Shown: positions 38,174 to 48,953, numbered from the stretch's first letter. The stretch: 64,000 nucleotides of DNA from Sycon ciliatum (GCF_964019385.1 NC_088645.1:24049233-24113232); one strand, 5' to 3'. Notes: generated by a model not told the origin, from the sequence alone. Numbers and translations: made by a program.

Positions 38174-38532
38174 GAGAGGTTAAGTTGCACGTTTTTTGCC
38201 CTTTTTCAAAACGCGGTGCTAATCTCACGTTACGTGTAATTTTTAGAGGTTAAGTTACACGTACGACGTGACGTGAAATTTTGCCTGGCAGGATTCGGGT
38301 TTAGTTCGCACATATATTAAATTTTCTAACAAACTCGATAAAAATCGATAAAACTCCGGAAACTCACACAAATTCGATCGGGATAACCAAGCGAAACTTC
38401 CAAAAACTCACGTCATGAACTTACGTGCGTGACAGTCAACTCACGTAAACATGTCAAATTTTACGTGAGTTTTTTGACTTTTTGACGTAAAAGTTCACGG
38501 ACGTAAGACTTTTACGTGAAACTTAACCTCTC
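38174..38532. mobile_element. MITE, TIR GAGAGGTTAAGTT
   Basis: Terminal repeats GAGAGGTTAAGTTGCACGT and ACGTGAAACTTAACCTCTC. TA flanks both sides (TATTA / TAATA). An internal copy of AGAGGTTAAGTTACACGT follows the left end. No coding capacity. Confidence 0.85.
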
Positions 38533-38779
38533 TAATAACATTATTATTATTTATAGTCTTTTATAGTTCTTTAATATTATTATTTGCCATGGCGACCCCC
38601 GTAAGCCCAAATAGCTGGCAGGGCAGGGTTGGGCCTTTTTTTCTTTTACTTCACAGGTGTAGCATTTTATCAGTCTAATAACTTTATTACATGACGGCAA
38701 CTGAAACAGCAACAGAGGAAATACTGTACATGTACAGCACATTCTTGCTGGTACTACAAACAGATTGCACATCGTAATC

Positions 38780-39084
38780 GACCTTATGCCATTTGTACAG
38801 ATCCACGAAATCCCATAGACCCCGTAGGGTGTTCATTGTGTGCTATGCATGTGCATTTGACCTTTTTAGCGTCATAATTCAATGACCAGCAATCGCTTTT
38901 CCAGCTTCTTCACTTTGGTTAGAACTAATGACTACCTAGATCTTTGTCAGAAAAGGTTTTCGTATGAAATACCTTCAGGCCCCATTTTTTAGGGGAAATA
39001 GCAGAAAACACAATAGGGTCCTGCACATTCAACACCCTGCCGGGTCTACAGGATTTCGTGGATCTGTACAAATGGCATAAGGTC
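38780..39084. mobile_element. MITE-like element with 54-nt inverted repeats
   Basis: Arms 38780-38833 and 39031-39084 are nearly perfect reverse complements (GACCTTATGCCATTTGTACA ... and mirror). The spacer of about 200 bp holds no ORF. Confidence 0.8.
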
Positions 39085-39125
39085 CATTCTTGCTTTGCCG
39101 GCACGCAATTTTAGGCCGTGTTTAA

Positions 39126-39216
39126 TTTCAACCCGGGTCGAGTTCAGCCCGGGTTGAAAGTCTGTACGATAGACAAAATAGGTGAGCACATGAAGACAGT
39201 TGACCCGGGTCAAATA
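39126..39216. repeat. CCCGGG-centred inverted repeats
   Basis: TTTCAACCCGGG and CCCGGGTTGAAA (39126-39137, 39148-39159), plus a third GACCCGGGTC at about 39202. It resembles the subterminal part of a MITE, but no outer ends are clear. Confidence 0.5.
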
Positions 39217-39333
39217 CTGATATGCCGCCAAAAGTCCACTTCTACACGAATCTACAGTTCCGTATAGTCACTTGTAGTTAGAGACTACAATGTAGCAACA
39301 GGTCTTTTCGGCAGGGTTGAAATCAGGGAGTAG

Positions 39334-39677
39334 TGTAGTATCCCTGCCCGACCAATACGGAAGCAGTACAGAACTAATACGGAGCTTGCCTGATGTATAT
39401 GTGTATCTCCGTATGTAAGCGTACGTCGTCTGCTGCATAAAAGCGGCTGCGCATTTCTGTTTTGATGAAGATTAGATTAGATTGGATAGCAATGAAAGCT
39501 AACTGGAAGAAGTAGTCAACCTCTAGGTGAGCACCGGAGAGATCTTGAATCTTATTTTGCCGCTTCTTCTTTCACTAATAAAGTAATAATTATATCTCAG
39601 GTGTGTACCTGAAAGAAAGTAGAATAAAAGTAATTCTTGTTGATTTCACCGCGCCTACCACTCGGCTACCCATTACA
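39334..39677 (+). repeat. 5' LTR
   Basis: 344 bp, TGTAGTATCC...CCATTACA (TG..CA ends). It contains CATAAAAG (TATA-like, about 39436) and AATAAA (39587-39592). It differs from the 3' LTR by a 3-bp indel and few substitutions, so the insertion is young. Confidence 0.95.
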
Positions 39678-39678
39678 T

Positions 39679-39692
39679 TGGTGGCAGCGGTG
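39679..39692 (+). promoter_or_regulatory. primer-binding site of the LTR element
   Basis: TGGTGGCAGCGGTG begins one base after the 5' LTR and starts with TGG, complementary to a tRNA CCA end. I cannot assign the tRNA. Confidence 0.7.
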
Positions 39693-39772
39693 TATTTTGT
39701 AAAATAAAACAACGTGATTCGACCCCAGACCCCCATGGCGCAACCCGCTGCAGCTCCGTGCGACGAATCAAG

Positions 39773-40302
39773 ATGAGAATCATGTTTCTTGCCTTCCTCG
39801 GCCTGGCACTGCTTAGCCGGCCTGCAGCACAGTCAGGGTGCTAGCGTGGATCACCCTTCTCTCCGCACGGCATCCACTGGAGACTCCGATGGCGATTCCA
39901 AGCGACCCGTTACCTACATCAAGTATACTACCGGTGGTGCTGGCGAAGCTGATGAGGACGAAAACAGGCAGGCTGCTGCCCAAGACAAGGAGGGTATTCC
40001 CCAAGACCAGCAGCGTTTGATTTTTGCAAGCACGCAGTCGGAAGCAGGAGCCCACTCTTCACTTGGTCCTTCGCCTCCGTGGTGGAATGCAGATTTTCGT
40101 CAACACTCTTCCTGGCTAGACCATCACTCTTTACGTCGCGCAAAGTGATGCTATCGACAACGTGAAGACCACGATTCAAGACGAGGAAGGAGGTTATTTG
40201 TCTGACGCCGAGCTAGCCGCTCTGAGTCACCGGCTCAACGAAGATGAAGATAAAACCTGGCTCGCCCTCCGCCATAGCTCCAGCCACCGCCGTGGTTACT
40301 AA
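39773..40302 (+). pseudogene. polyubiquitin-like coding sequence with signal peptide, broken
   Basis: Three frames make up the relic. The first, from the ATG at 39773, reads MRIMFLAFLGLALLSRPAAQ (a signal peptide) and stops at TAG. A one-base shift leads into the second, with TYIKYTTGG... and [16 protein letters not shown], a match to the ubiquitin segment [17 protein letters not shown]. After a deletion of about 15 codons and another shift comes [21 protein letters not shown], with an in-frame TAG where ubiquitin has Lys11, then TITLYVAQSDAIDNVKTTIQ and a diverged end to the TAA at 40302. The head-to-tail junction [11 protein letters not shown] proves tandem ubiquitin units. A GT splice-donor-like site follows at about 40316. 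It looks like a captured cellular transcript; a secreted polyubiquitin would be unusual. Confidence 0.85.
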
Positions 40303-40775
40303 CGCTGATTCCAGGTATGGCATTTTCTTTCCTCTCTTCCTTCAGTCTCCCTGTTCTCTTCAGTCTTCCTTTATGCGAGTGTGTGAATCCAGTTTAGTTT
40401 GGTAGGCGTCTGATCATGGTGAGCCACGGTTTACCCAGCTAACGTGGGACAATGTGTGTGACAACGCCCCTTATAGTTATAGTGTATTCAGTTCGGTTTT
40501 TGAACTGCGATGTTCCTGGCGGGTTGTGCCAGCGTAGTGCAGCAAGAGTGCTGTGGTTTCAGGTCCTATTTGGAGCACAGTTCTTTCCCTTTTGACCCCG
40601 TGAGATCGTGTGAACCTAGTGTGCTTTTACTTCTACTTTATGATTTGTTATCAGTTCATTTCTTCTGTCTACTCTAAACTTTATCATTTCCGATATAATT
40701 TGCCATCTTCCGGTTGACGCTGTGTTCGTAACCCTTCACTAATTTTTTGAAAATCTTGAGGGCGTGATAATCTGT

Positions 40776-40787
40776 AGGAAGGGAGGG
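40776..40787 (+). promoter_or_regulatory. polypurine tract
   Basis: AGGAAGGGAGGG directly before the 3' LTR; it primes plus-strand synthesis in LTR elements. Confidence 0.85.
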
Positions 40788-41134
40788 TGTAGTATCCCTG
40801 CCCGACCAATACGGAAGCAGTACGGAACTAATACGGAGCTTGCCTGATGTATATTTAGTGTATCTCCGTATGTAAGCGTACGTCGTCTGCTGCATAAAAG
40901 CGGCTGCGCATTTCTGTTTTGATGAAGATTAGATTAGATTGGATAGCAATGAAAGCTAACTGGAAGAAGTAGTCAACCTCTAGGTGAGCACCGGAGAGAT
41001 CTTGAATCTTATTTTGCCGCTTCTTCTTTCACTAATAAAGTAATAATTATATCTCAGGTGTGTACCTGAAAGAAAGTAGAATAAAAGTAATTCTTGTTGA
41101 TTTCACCGCGCCTACCACTCGGCTACCCATTACA
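40788..41134 (+). repeat. 3' LTR
   Basis: 347 bp, same as the 5' LTR except for a TTA/AGT-type 3-bp insertion (GTATATTTAGTGTATC against GTATATGTGTATC) and a few substitutions. Confidence 0.95.
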
Positions 41135-42594
41135 GTAGTACAATGGGGGTGTCAAGTGATGACGTCACAGTTCCTTCGATACGCATAGCAACGATCCCAC
41201 TGGGGACAAACAAAAGTAGCGTCGTCTCCATCGAACCAGTTGTCAGTGGCAACATAATAGGAATCGTGTACATTTCTTCGTTTCTTCTTTGCTGTTTTCA
41301 GTGAGTGTTTTGTTTTCTCTTTGTCCTTGATCTCGACGGTGTTGTGGTGCTCATTACCTTACTGAGACGTCTCCTGTGACTGAAGCCAGTGTCACGGAGG
41401 ATTTTATTGGCGTGGCGAGGTAGATCGCCGAGATCGAGCGTGAAAAACGCTCTGCATTAGTAGCTCCTGTAGAATGTCTTCTGGGATGGCGTATCCATGG
41501 TCAACAAAGCCAAGGTGCAAGACAGCATAAGAGGTCGTGTAAACGATGTGAACTCCAAAAGGTAAGCTCCTGAACAAGTGGAAAGATATGTGTATTTACA
41601 AACTCTCTCTGCATCCATCGATTGCCGCTATGCATTGCATTTTGTCTTCACAGATAATCTGGACAAATAAATTATAATTATTGTAATTAGAGCTCCGGAG
41701 AGTGCAATCGTGCTTGGGACCCATCCCAATGTCATCACATGGCTGTGGTGACTAGTGTATACCTGGGAGAGTTTTCCTCAACTGAGATGGAGTGTAGGTG
41801 GATGGATTATGAGAAATGCGAAGATCATGAGTAAGTTGTGTCGAAGAAATGTGTAATAAAATAAAATTTACTTTACACTCAAACATACACTGTACATGTA
41901 CATGTAACATCATGATAATGATTCCATCTTCATATCTCCGCAACAGGTACGCCATACGCACCGAATACATGGTGTGTGTGCACGCGCGCGCTTGCGTGCG
42001 CGCGTACATGCACACACTCTCATGCGTGGCCGAGTTGGCCGGATGAACAGACCACGCATTTGCACGAGGTGTCCGTCATGTCATTGGAATGCTGTACTTT
42101 ATGACTTTATTCCAAAATAGTATGTCTTGCCCCTGTCAAATGGAGCTTGTGTCTATGCTCAGCGGGTATCGGGCCACGACGCCACACTGCAGTCAGCGCT
42201 GGAATTAAAATAGCACTTCATGGATTATTTTAACTAATTTCCTTTGCGTTTACATGTACTTTGTTGAGCGCGTGGTTTCATTTCTGTGTTCTGTTATGAT
42301 TGGCGTCTGGAAATAATCGGAGTGGATGTCATATATGTGTGTGCCTTGTGCAACAGGTTCAAGGCTAGATGCACTTCACATTCGGCGTGCGATCTCGGCG
42401 TCTGGGACCTGATAACGTCTTGGTTGGATGGGTAATCAAGGATGATACTACTCGGCACACCAATGTACATGTCAATGTATTTTTTACTTTTTCAGAGCTG
42501 CACTATTTACGGACGATTGTGGCTGTTAGAGAGGAAATAAATTAATAGTATTCACAAACAAGTCCCACTTATTGTTTCTGTTCGTAAAAGGAAA
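41135..42594. other. no gene recognised
   Basis: No domain-bearing ORF. A TGATGACGTCACAG motif at 41156 resembles a CRE site. At 41965-42010 there is alternating GT/CG sequence. Possibly host promoter or intron sequence. Confidence 0.4.
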
Positions 42595-42819
42595 TTGCAA
42601 TTTTTTGGTCATATTGTTCGTTCCGGCTGTTTGTCATTGACTGTTCTTCAGTGTTGTGTTGCTGGAGGCCGTGGCCGAGGCAGGCCCAGAATGTCATGGC
42701 TTGATAATATTATTTCATGGACTGCACTTGACGTGCAGTCCCTGCTCGCTGCTGCACGCGATCGATTTTTATGGCGCTCGCTTGTTCATACTTGCTCTGT
42801 GACGCCCCGACGGCCTTAG
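42595..42819 (+). pseudogene. LINE ORF2 extreme C-terminal fragment
   Basis: About 70 codons: MQFFGHIVRSGCLSLTVLQC, GGRGRGRPRMSWLDNIISWT, ARDRFLWRSLVHT. 'FFGHIVR ... GRGRPRM.WLDNI ... DR..WR.LV' is the usual end of RTE/CR1-like reverse-transcriptase polyproteins. Polymerase motifs are absent. Remnant. Confidence 0.75.
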
Positions 42820-43055
42820 GGCTATGGGCTTGTGATGACGACTATTTACGTCTTGATGCTTAATTCGGTGCTAGCGTGTTTCCCCCGGATTATTTCTATC
42901 ATCATGCGTGTTCTTGGGCTGAGCGAGCATGTGCACGAGTGTGCAGCTATAACCCCGTGTATCTTTGGTTACACTTTGTTCTGCAATGCATGTACCTTGT
43001 AACAGGATGTGCTTGCACTGCTTTGTGTGACCTGCATATTTCAGGACTATTCACT

Positions 43056-43200
43056 ACACAAAACACAGAGCGACGCAACAAAAGATCATCCGGCAACCAA
43101 ACCAACCTGGGTCTAATGCACTGAATAGTATTCAGTGCATTAGACCCAGGTTGGTTTGGTTGCCGGATGATCTTTTGTTGCGTCGCTCTGTGTTTTGTGT
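43056..43200. repeat. perfect 145-bp palindrome (72-nt arms, 1-nt spacer)
   Basis: Arms 43056-43127 and 43129-43200 are exact reverse complements around G43128 (CTGAATA-G-TATTCAG). No transposon signature is recognised. Confidence 0.95.
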
Positions 43201-43742
43201 TCATCAATTTCTGGGCTTGAGAATTGAGCTGGTGTGTGGTTCCCAATATCAAAACATCATGCTGGTGCTCTGTGTTTCGATTATCGACTGTCCGAGCAGT
43301 CACGATTCATTCCCAGAACGGTCAATACTGTAGTCTCTTGACGTGTTTGTCTTTTTGTGTTTTCGCTGTGGGAATTACCAGTGACGTTGCACATAGAACG
43401 GCAGTGTTGCATCACTGGACGACCCTGCCTCTGCATCTGATTTCATGTCCCCAGGATCTGGTGCAGATACTATAGTACACCTGACAGTCACTTCCTGTAA
43501 ACACGCAAACAGCAAAGGAAGAGATCCCGCAAATCAGGAAAACCATTGTGGAAAATATCGAGTAGATCATACACCATTCAATAATCTGGAGTAATTACAG
43601 TGAGACAAAACACTTCAGTGCTCTCTCTCTCTCTCTCCATCCTTCCAAAATACCCTGTAACAATTCCCTAGCATTATTTTATTTTATATTCTCAGGACAT
43701 CATTCTGAACATAATAACTTCTTCCATGGGTCTTCAATCACC
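43201..43742. other. no gene recognised
   Basis: Unassigned sequence with a short CT run at 43621-43637, up to the assembly gap. Confidence 0.45.
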
Positions 43743-43942
43743 NNNNNNNNNNNNNNNNNNNNNNNNNNNNNNNNNNNNNNNNNNNNNNNNNNNNNNNNNN
43801 NNNNNNNNNNNNNNNNNNNNNNNNNNNNNNNNNNNNNNNNNNNNNNNNNNNNNNNNNNNNNNNNNNNNNNNNNNNNNNNNNNNNNNNNNNNNNNNNNNNN
43901 NNNNNNNNNNNNNNNNNNNNNNNNNNNNNNNNNNNNNNNNNN
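43743..43942. other. assembly gap (200 N)
   Basis: Exactly 200 N. Open frames across it are meaningless. Confidence 1.
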
Positions 43943-44230
<288 letters not shown>

Positions 44231-44335
44231 ACTACCACTACTACTTGAGAACGGGTTTTTTCACAACACCATGAAGGAAGAGTCAAAGCAAAAAGACAAC
44301 CCAATTTCGGAAATAAATAGAACACTCAATACTCA

Positions 44336-45292
44336 ATGGTGGAGAACTCAAATATGGACCTGGCCTTGCTGCTGGATGGGGAGATTCGTGACTTGGCCAA
44401 AAAGTCAGGACTTGCAGGTGTGGACTCGTTGGCCCGACCGGACCTTGTACTTCAACTTCGCGCCATGGACATCGGCAAATCAGGTATGCCAGCGCTAGTG
44501 AGCTCTATCAGTGCACTGTCCTCGACTATCACTGCATTAACTGTGGAAATGGTATCCCTCAGGGAGGACAGGGATAGGGAAGTTAGAGAAATGAAAGCAA
44601 CCATTGATGGCCTCGTGGCGAAGATGATACACCTTGAGGAAGGCGGGAGTCCAAACCTGATTGCACAATCTACAACCCCGAGTACAACGTACAGTAGTGT
44701 AGCTAGTTCAGGTAGTACAGGGGCTGGGGTGAGGGAAACCGTCACTCGTACTCGTACTCCCCCCAACGCACACTCTACCAACCGTACCCGCACTTCCCAA
44801 ACATCGACACATGTACACCAGACCTCATCACGCACTGAAACACCACCGGCTGCACCAACCAGATCAACATTGGCTACAACAAGTACAAGTGAAAATACGG
44901 GAAGCAGTTCGGACGGCTGGGCCGAAGTTGTACGGCGTCGGGTCACGTCCCGGTACGTGAAGCCTGTGGCCCCAGCTAACCCCAACATCCTTACAGGCGT
45001 AGAAAAAGTCGCGAAATCTGTGTTCTACGTGGGCAATGTCCACATGGAGTGTAGCGCTAACGCAATTACTGACTGGTGCAAGGACCGTGAGGTTGAGGTG
45101 CTCAATTGCAGTATTAGCGAATCCCGGACCTTTGGCACAGCATATGCACGACTGACTGTCCTAGCGACGGATGAAAGCAAAATACTCGGTGCAGGATTTT
45201 GGCCGGCAACAATTAGCCACACCGTCCGTAAGTGGCGCTTTGCCGACGGTACCAATGTGACTGAACGTGGTGGTGATAGTTCCTCGTCATAA
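44336..45292 (+). CDS. LINE ORF1 (nucleic-acid-binding gag-like protein)
   Basis: 318 codons from the ATG at 44336. The N-terminal third has a helix-rich segment (SSISALSSTITALTVEMVSL, REDRDREVREMKATIDGLVA) that could form a coiled coil. A Ser/Thr/Pro-rich linker follows (about 100-190), then a compact C-terminal domain: SVFYVGNVHMECSANAITDW, CKDREVEVLNCSISESRTFG, FWPATISHTVRKWRF. That pattern (YVGN/ ...W...VLN / FWP......VR.W) is found in ORF1 proteins of CR1-like LINEs and is thought to bind element RNA. No CCHC knuckles are seen. The stop TAA is followed by TC and the ATG of ORF2, so ORF2 is probably translated by re-initiation. Confidence 0.85.
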   Translation: MVENSNMDLALLLDGEIRDLAKKSGLAGVDSLARPDLVLQLRAMDIGKSGMPALVSSISALSSTITALTVEMVSLREDRDREVREMKATIDGLVAKMIHLEEGGSPNLIAQSTTPSTTYSSVASSGSTGAGVRETVTRTRTPPNAHSTNRTRTSQTSTHVHQTSSRTETPPAAPTRSTLATTSTSENTGSSSDGWAEVVRRRVTSRYVKPVAPANPNILTGVEKVAKSVFYVGNVHMECSANAITDWCKDREVEVLNCSISESRTFGTAYARLTVLATDESKILGAGFWPATISHTVRKWRFADGTNVTERGGDSSSS

Positions 45293-45294
45293 TC

Positions 45295-48255
45295 ATGTTG
45301 TCTATGTCTTCCCTCAACTTGCATGCTACCCCATTCTACCCCAGATCAGAATCCGACCTAACGCTGATAACCATGAATTGTCGGTCTCTCGTCAATAAAT
45401 TAGCTGAACTTTCGATTGTTCTGGAGAGCACTAAGCCAAGTATTGTTTGCCTCACGGAGACCTGGCTGTGCCCATCTGTTTCCGTGCATGTACCGGGCTA
45501 TTCCTGTTTCAGAAGAGACAGACCAGCACACGAGAACAGAAATGCACACTCTTTCACTAGAGGATATGGTGGTGTCGCGGTGCTTGTCCGGACTGATGCT
45601 TTTCAACATATTCTCCACAGACCCGACCTGCAGCGTCAGGGCTGTGAATCTACCTGGGTGGAAGTTAAGTCTCAATGCACCCCTAACCCTATTCTTGTAT
45701 GTTGCATGTATCGACCCCCTTCCCAAACGGCGGAACAATTGTCCTTCTTCTCGGATATGCTGGTCGATGCTATACAGTCCTCTTGCTATGACGAGTGTGA
45801 CTTCTTCCTGACGGGGGATTTTAATGCCAAACATAATGATTGGTGCTCTTCTGACTCCACCTCTACAGCCGGTACCAACCTACAGACAGTTTTTTCAATG
45901 CTTGGGCTCCAACAACTAGTGAGTTTCCCAACATACACTTCATCAGCGGGTGCCAACTCATGTCTTGACTTGTTGGTAACCAACAAACCCCAACATGTCC
46001 TCTCAGTCGACCACGCAGCTCCTCTTGGCACATCTGATCATCTGCAGGTTGTTTGTACGCTCAACTATGCATCGTGCTCGACACCACAAGCGACTGCTAA
46101 ATCGTCCCTCCATCCCCAGGCTCAGTACAGGTATAAACAAGTGCCTACCCGTGTCTGGCAGGTTGTGAATGAAGACTTGTCTAGGTTGGACTGGTCATTA
46201 CTTCATCGGCATTCTGATGTTGATGATGCCATTGTCCTGTTTGATGCTTTACTACAGTCAGCATTCCATCGTCATCTGTTGCCTTACAAAGTTATTCCGC
46301 GGACAGGAGACTACATTAGGCCTCGTCCTACTATGCGGGATGCATCCCGACCCTGGATCACTCCGGACCTCAAGTGTGCTGTGAAACTGAAGCGAGATTT
46401 GTATAGCATTTATAGGAAGTATCCAACCAGTGAAAACTTCATTGCCTTTAAGCGCAAGCGTAACGAAGTGAAATGTTTGTCACGTACCCTCCATCGTCAG
46501 TATGTACAGTCGGTTCATGCCACCCTGTCTTCCCATGATCGCCCTAGTCTCCATCAATTTCTCCGCCATCTCCGTAAGAACTGTAGTCGGGAGCCGATCC
46601 GATCAATGACAGCTTCAGACGGCACGGTAGCAACAGATCCCGCAGACATAGCAGACATATTGAACACGCAGTTTACGTCGTTTGGACTTCCTGACGACCC
46701 TACGTGGCCTATACCACCACTCACCCCTTCACCCTCAATACCTGCGTCCCTCCTATCATTGTCGACTGGTACAGCCCAAGTGAGGAAATATCTCCGTAAT
46801 CTGAAAACTGGCAAGTCCCCTGGTCAAGACGGAATTACCAACGAAGTTTGGAGAGCTCTTGCTCCGTCTGTTGCCTATCCTGTGTCAATTATCTTGAATA
46901 TGTCATTTCGTGAAGGGAAATTCCCAGCCATGTGGAAAACTGCGGTAGTCGTGGCCACCTACAAAAATAGAGGACCACGCACCACCCCCAGCAACTATCG
47001 CCCTATCTCATTGCTCTCTACTTTATCAAAAGTGTGCGAACGTGTTGTATATGACATCATTTATGATCATGTTCGCATTTCACTTTCGCCAGCACAGTCG
47101 GGCTTTTGTCGGGGTGACTCCACCAGGTACCAGGTTACCCGCCTCGTGCAAGACATCCACACCGCCCGGAACGCCCATAACCATGTTGGTTTAGTTTTCT
47201 TCGATCTCGCAAAGGCCTTCGACACTGTTTGGCACAGGGGTCTCTTAGCTAAGCTGCGAACAGTATATCGCATTGATGGCAAGGCTATCGGCTGGCTCTC
47301 ATCGTATCTCTCTAACCGACATCAGCTTGTACGCCTCTCAACTGTGTTATCGGAGCCTTTACCCGTTACTTCTGGAGTCCCCCAGGGTTCAATCCTTGGG
47401 CCACTGCTATTTCTCCTGTATATTAATGACCTCCCCGATACTGCCCCTGGTGTCAGCCTTTTCGCTGACGACACAGCTCTGCTTTGCTCCAATGCTTGCC
47501 CTATACGCCTGCACGAAGCCATGCAAGATAGCATTGGGAAAGTTATAACCTGGATGCATGATTGGAAGTTGCAGCCAAACGTTGATAAAACGGCAGCTAT
47601 GTACATTTCCCCTTCTCCCCCTTCCCTGCCACTTTGTTTTCCTTCTTCAAGTGTTGCTATTCGCATTGTTGAAGAGCATAAGCATCTTGGCGTTATTATT
47701 GACTCTAAATTGTCGTGGTCACCCCATGTGCAGTATGTCTGCAAGCGCACAAGCTCCATCCTTGGGGCTCTTCAAGCCCACTGTAGACATCTTCCTCTTT
47801 CTTGCAAACGCTTGTTTTATCGTTGCTATATATTGCCCTTACTTGACTACTGTGATACTGCTTGGTGTGGCATAACTACTACTGTATTGAACAAGCTAGA
47901 AACCCATAACCGCATGCTCCTTAAAATCTTATTTAGCAAAGATCGTCGCTTTCCCTCCGCTAGTCTTTACGAAATTGCCAAGATCAGTCCCCTTTCCACT
48001 CGACATAAGTACCACCTCTGTGTTCTCATACATAAAATATTACTAAATAAAATACCCTTGCATATGCAGGCTTATAATTGGTTCTCCGAAACACGGAACA
48101 CCCGGAACTCACTCAGTCTCCCACGCGCTGCCTCCACCCTATTCACTAGATCCCCGATCTTTGCTGGCTATGTGTTTTGGGCAACATTACCAACGCAGGC
48201 CAAGACCAGCACGTCGATGGATAATTTTGTTGCTAAAATCTCTGCTCAATTATAG
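45295..48255 (+). CDS. LINE ORF2 (AP endonuclease - reverse transcriptase)
   Basis: 986 codons without a break. Endonuclease, about residues 20-250: LTLITMNCRSLVNKLAEL, CLTETWLCP, GYGGVAVLVR, TGDFNAKHNDW, SCLDLLV, TSDHLQV. Reverse transcriptase, about 490-770: GKSPGQDGITNEV, NYRPISLLSTLSKVCERVV, SGFCRGDSTRYQV, motif A FFDLAKAFDTVWH (about 635), motif B SGVPQGSILGPLLFLLYIND (about 693), motif C LFADDTAL (about 722), HLGVIIDSKLSW. The C-terminal region carries YILPLLDYCDTAWCG and FWATLPTQ. All catalytic residues of both domains (Asn, Glu, Asp, His; D..ADD) are present, so the product could be active. It makes new copies by target-primed reverse transcription. Confidence 0.92.
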   Translation: MLSMSSLNLHATPFYPRSESDLTLITMNCRSLVNKLAELSIVLESTKPSIVCLTETWLCPSVSVHVPGYSCFRRDRPAHENRNAHSFTRGYGGVAVLVRTDAFQHILHRPDLQRQGCESTWVEVKSQCTPNPILVCCMYRPPSQTAEQLSFFSDMLVDAIQSSCYDECDFFLTGDFNAKHNDWCSSDSTSTAGTNLQTVFSMLGLQQLVSFPTYTSSAGANSCLDLLVTNKPQHVLSVDHAAPLGTSDHLQVVCTLNYASCSTPQATAKSSLHPQAQYRYKQVPTRVWQVVNEDLSRLDWSLLHRHSDVDDAIVLFDALLQSAFHRHLLPYKVIPRTGDYIRPRPTMRDASRPWITPDLKCAVKLKRDLYSIYRKYPTSENFIAFKRKRNEVKCLSRTLHRQYVQSVHATLSSHDRPSLHQFLRHLRKNCSREPIRSMTASDGTVATDPADIADILNTQFTSFGLPDDPTWPIPPLTPSPSIPASLLSLSTGTAQVRKYLRNLKTGKSPGQDGITNEVWRALAPSVAYPVSIILNMSFREGKFPAMWKTAVVVATYKNRGPRTTPSNYRPISLLSTLSKVCERVVYDIIYDHVRISLSPAQSGFCRGDSTRYQVTRLVQDIHTARNAHNHVGLVFFDLAKAFDTVWHRGLLAKLRTVYRIDGKAIGWLSSYLSNRHQLVRLSTVLSEPLPVTSGVPQGSILGPLLFLLYINDLPDTAPGVSLFADDTALLCSNACPIRLHEAMQDSIGKVITWMHDWKLQPNVDKTAAMYISPSPPSLPLCFPSSSVAIRIVEEHKHLGVIIDSKLSWSPHVQYVCKRTSSILGALQAHCRHLPLSCKRLFYRCYILPLLDYCDTAWCGITTTVLNKLETHNRMLLKILFSKDRRFPSASLYEIAKISPLSTRHKYHLCVLIHKILLNKIPLHMQAYNWFSETRNTRNSLSLPRAASTLFTRSPIFAGYVFWATLPTQAKTSTSMDNFVAKISAQL

Positions 48256-48429
48256 GTTTCATGTATATCCTGCTGGTTTGTCTCCTCCTTTGCCTTCTTT
48301 GCCTCTTATTTGTATTCTTTTATCTGTTTTACTGCTGTGGTTGGCTTTCACCCTTGTCTCAGTTTTATTGGCCGTCATCATGATGTGCCATGAGATAATG
48401 ATATAAATACAATTAAATTATATTATATA

Positions 48430-48950
48430 ATTGAACGCAAAAGCTTCACAAGAAAGCGTTACCTATTAAAAATGCCCACCGGCATCCAAAAGCGAACGGT
48501 CACGCCTCTGCCCGTGTCAGCAGTGTCAGCAGAGCCAGCGGCAATAAGCTGCAAAGGGGCTCCCGACCCTGCGGCGAATGTAGAGTAGAGGTTTCGGCGA
48601 TGAAACCGCGCCATCACCTTTTTCCCAGATCACGGAAATATCGCTCAATACACTTTAAAAATTCTATACACAAAGGATTTACAGCTACGTTTGTGCTTGT
48701 TGTCTTTATGGTCCTATATCAACTGCTTCTCTTACCATGTCCAGCATAAGCGGACGTGTGGACTGCGGTTGTGCATGGGTGATTTGCACTTGCACTGTTG
48801 ACGCTGCCGCGGGAATGCATTATAATAATAATAATAATAATGTACTACAACTATCTCTTATTGGCCACAGGCCGTGGCCATGGTGAGAATAAAGATGGCC
48901 CTAAAATCATCATTAATTTATACTCATGCATGTCGACTTATTATTTATTT
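48430..48950. other. no gene recognised
   Basis: AT-rich at the start, an AAT tract at 48822-48840, no domain-bearing ORF. Confidence 0.5.
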
Positions 48951-48953
48951 GCA

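Larger units (their letters stand above)
39334..41134 (+). mobile_element. non-autonomous LTR retrotransposon carrying ubiquitin-like sequence
   Basis: 1,801 bp: 5' LTR, a primer-binding-like site TGGTGGCAGCGGTG right after it (39679), a 1.1-kb internal region without gag or pol, a polypurine tract AGGAAGGGAGGG (40776-40787), 3' LTR. GTAG stands on both outer sides (39330-39333, 41135-41138), a likely target-site duplication of 4 bp. The layout is Ty3/gypsy-like. The cargo is a broken polyubiquitin-like coding region; movement would need enzymes from another element. A solo LTR of the family lies at 63539-63894. Confidence 0.92.
44240..48420 (+). mobile_element. CR1/Jockey-type LINE, both ORFs intact
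   Basis: Short leader, ORF1, ORF2 and a 165-bp 3' UTR ending near GAGATAATGATATAAATACA. A defective relative lies at 30703-34185. The 5' limit is uncertain because of the microsatellite. Confidence 0.9.

Noticed and set aside
42025-42060. tRNA gene start (TGGCCGAGTTGG matches the A box)
   Set aside because: No B box or foldable cloverleaf follows within 100 bp.
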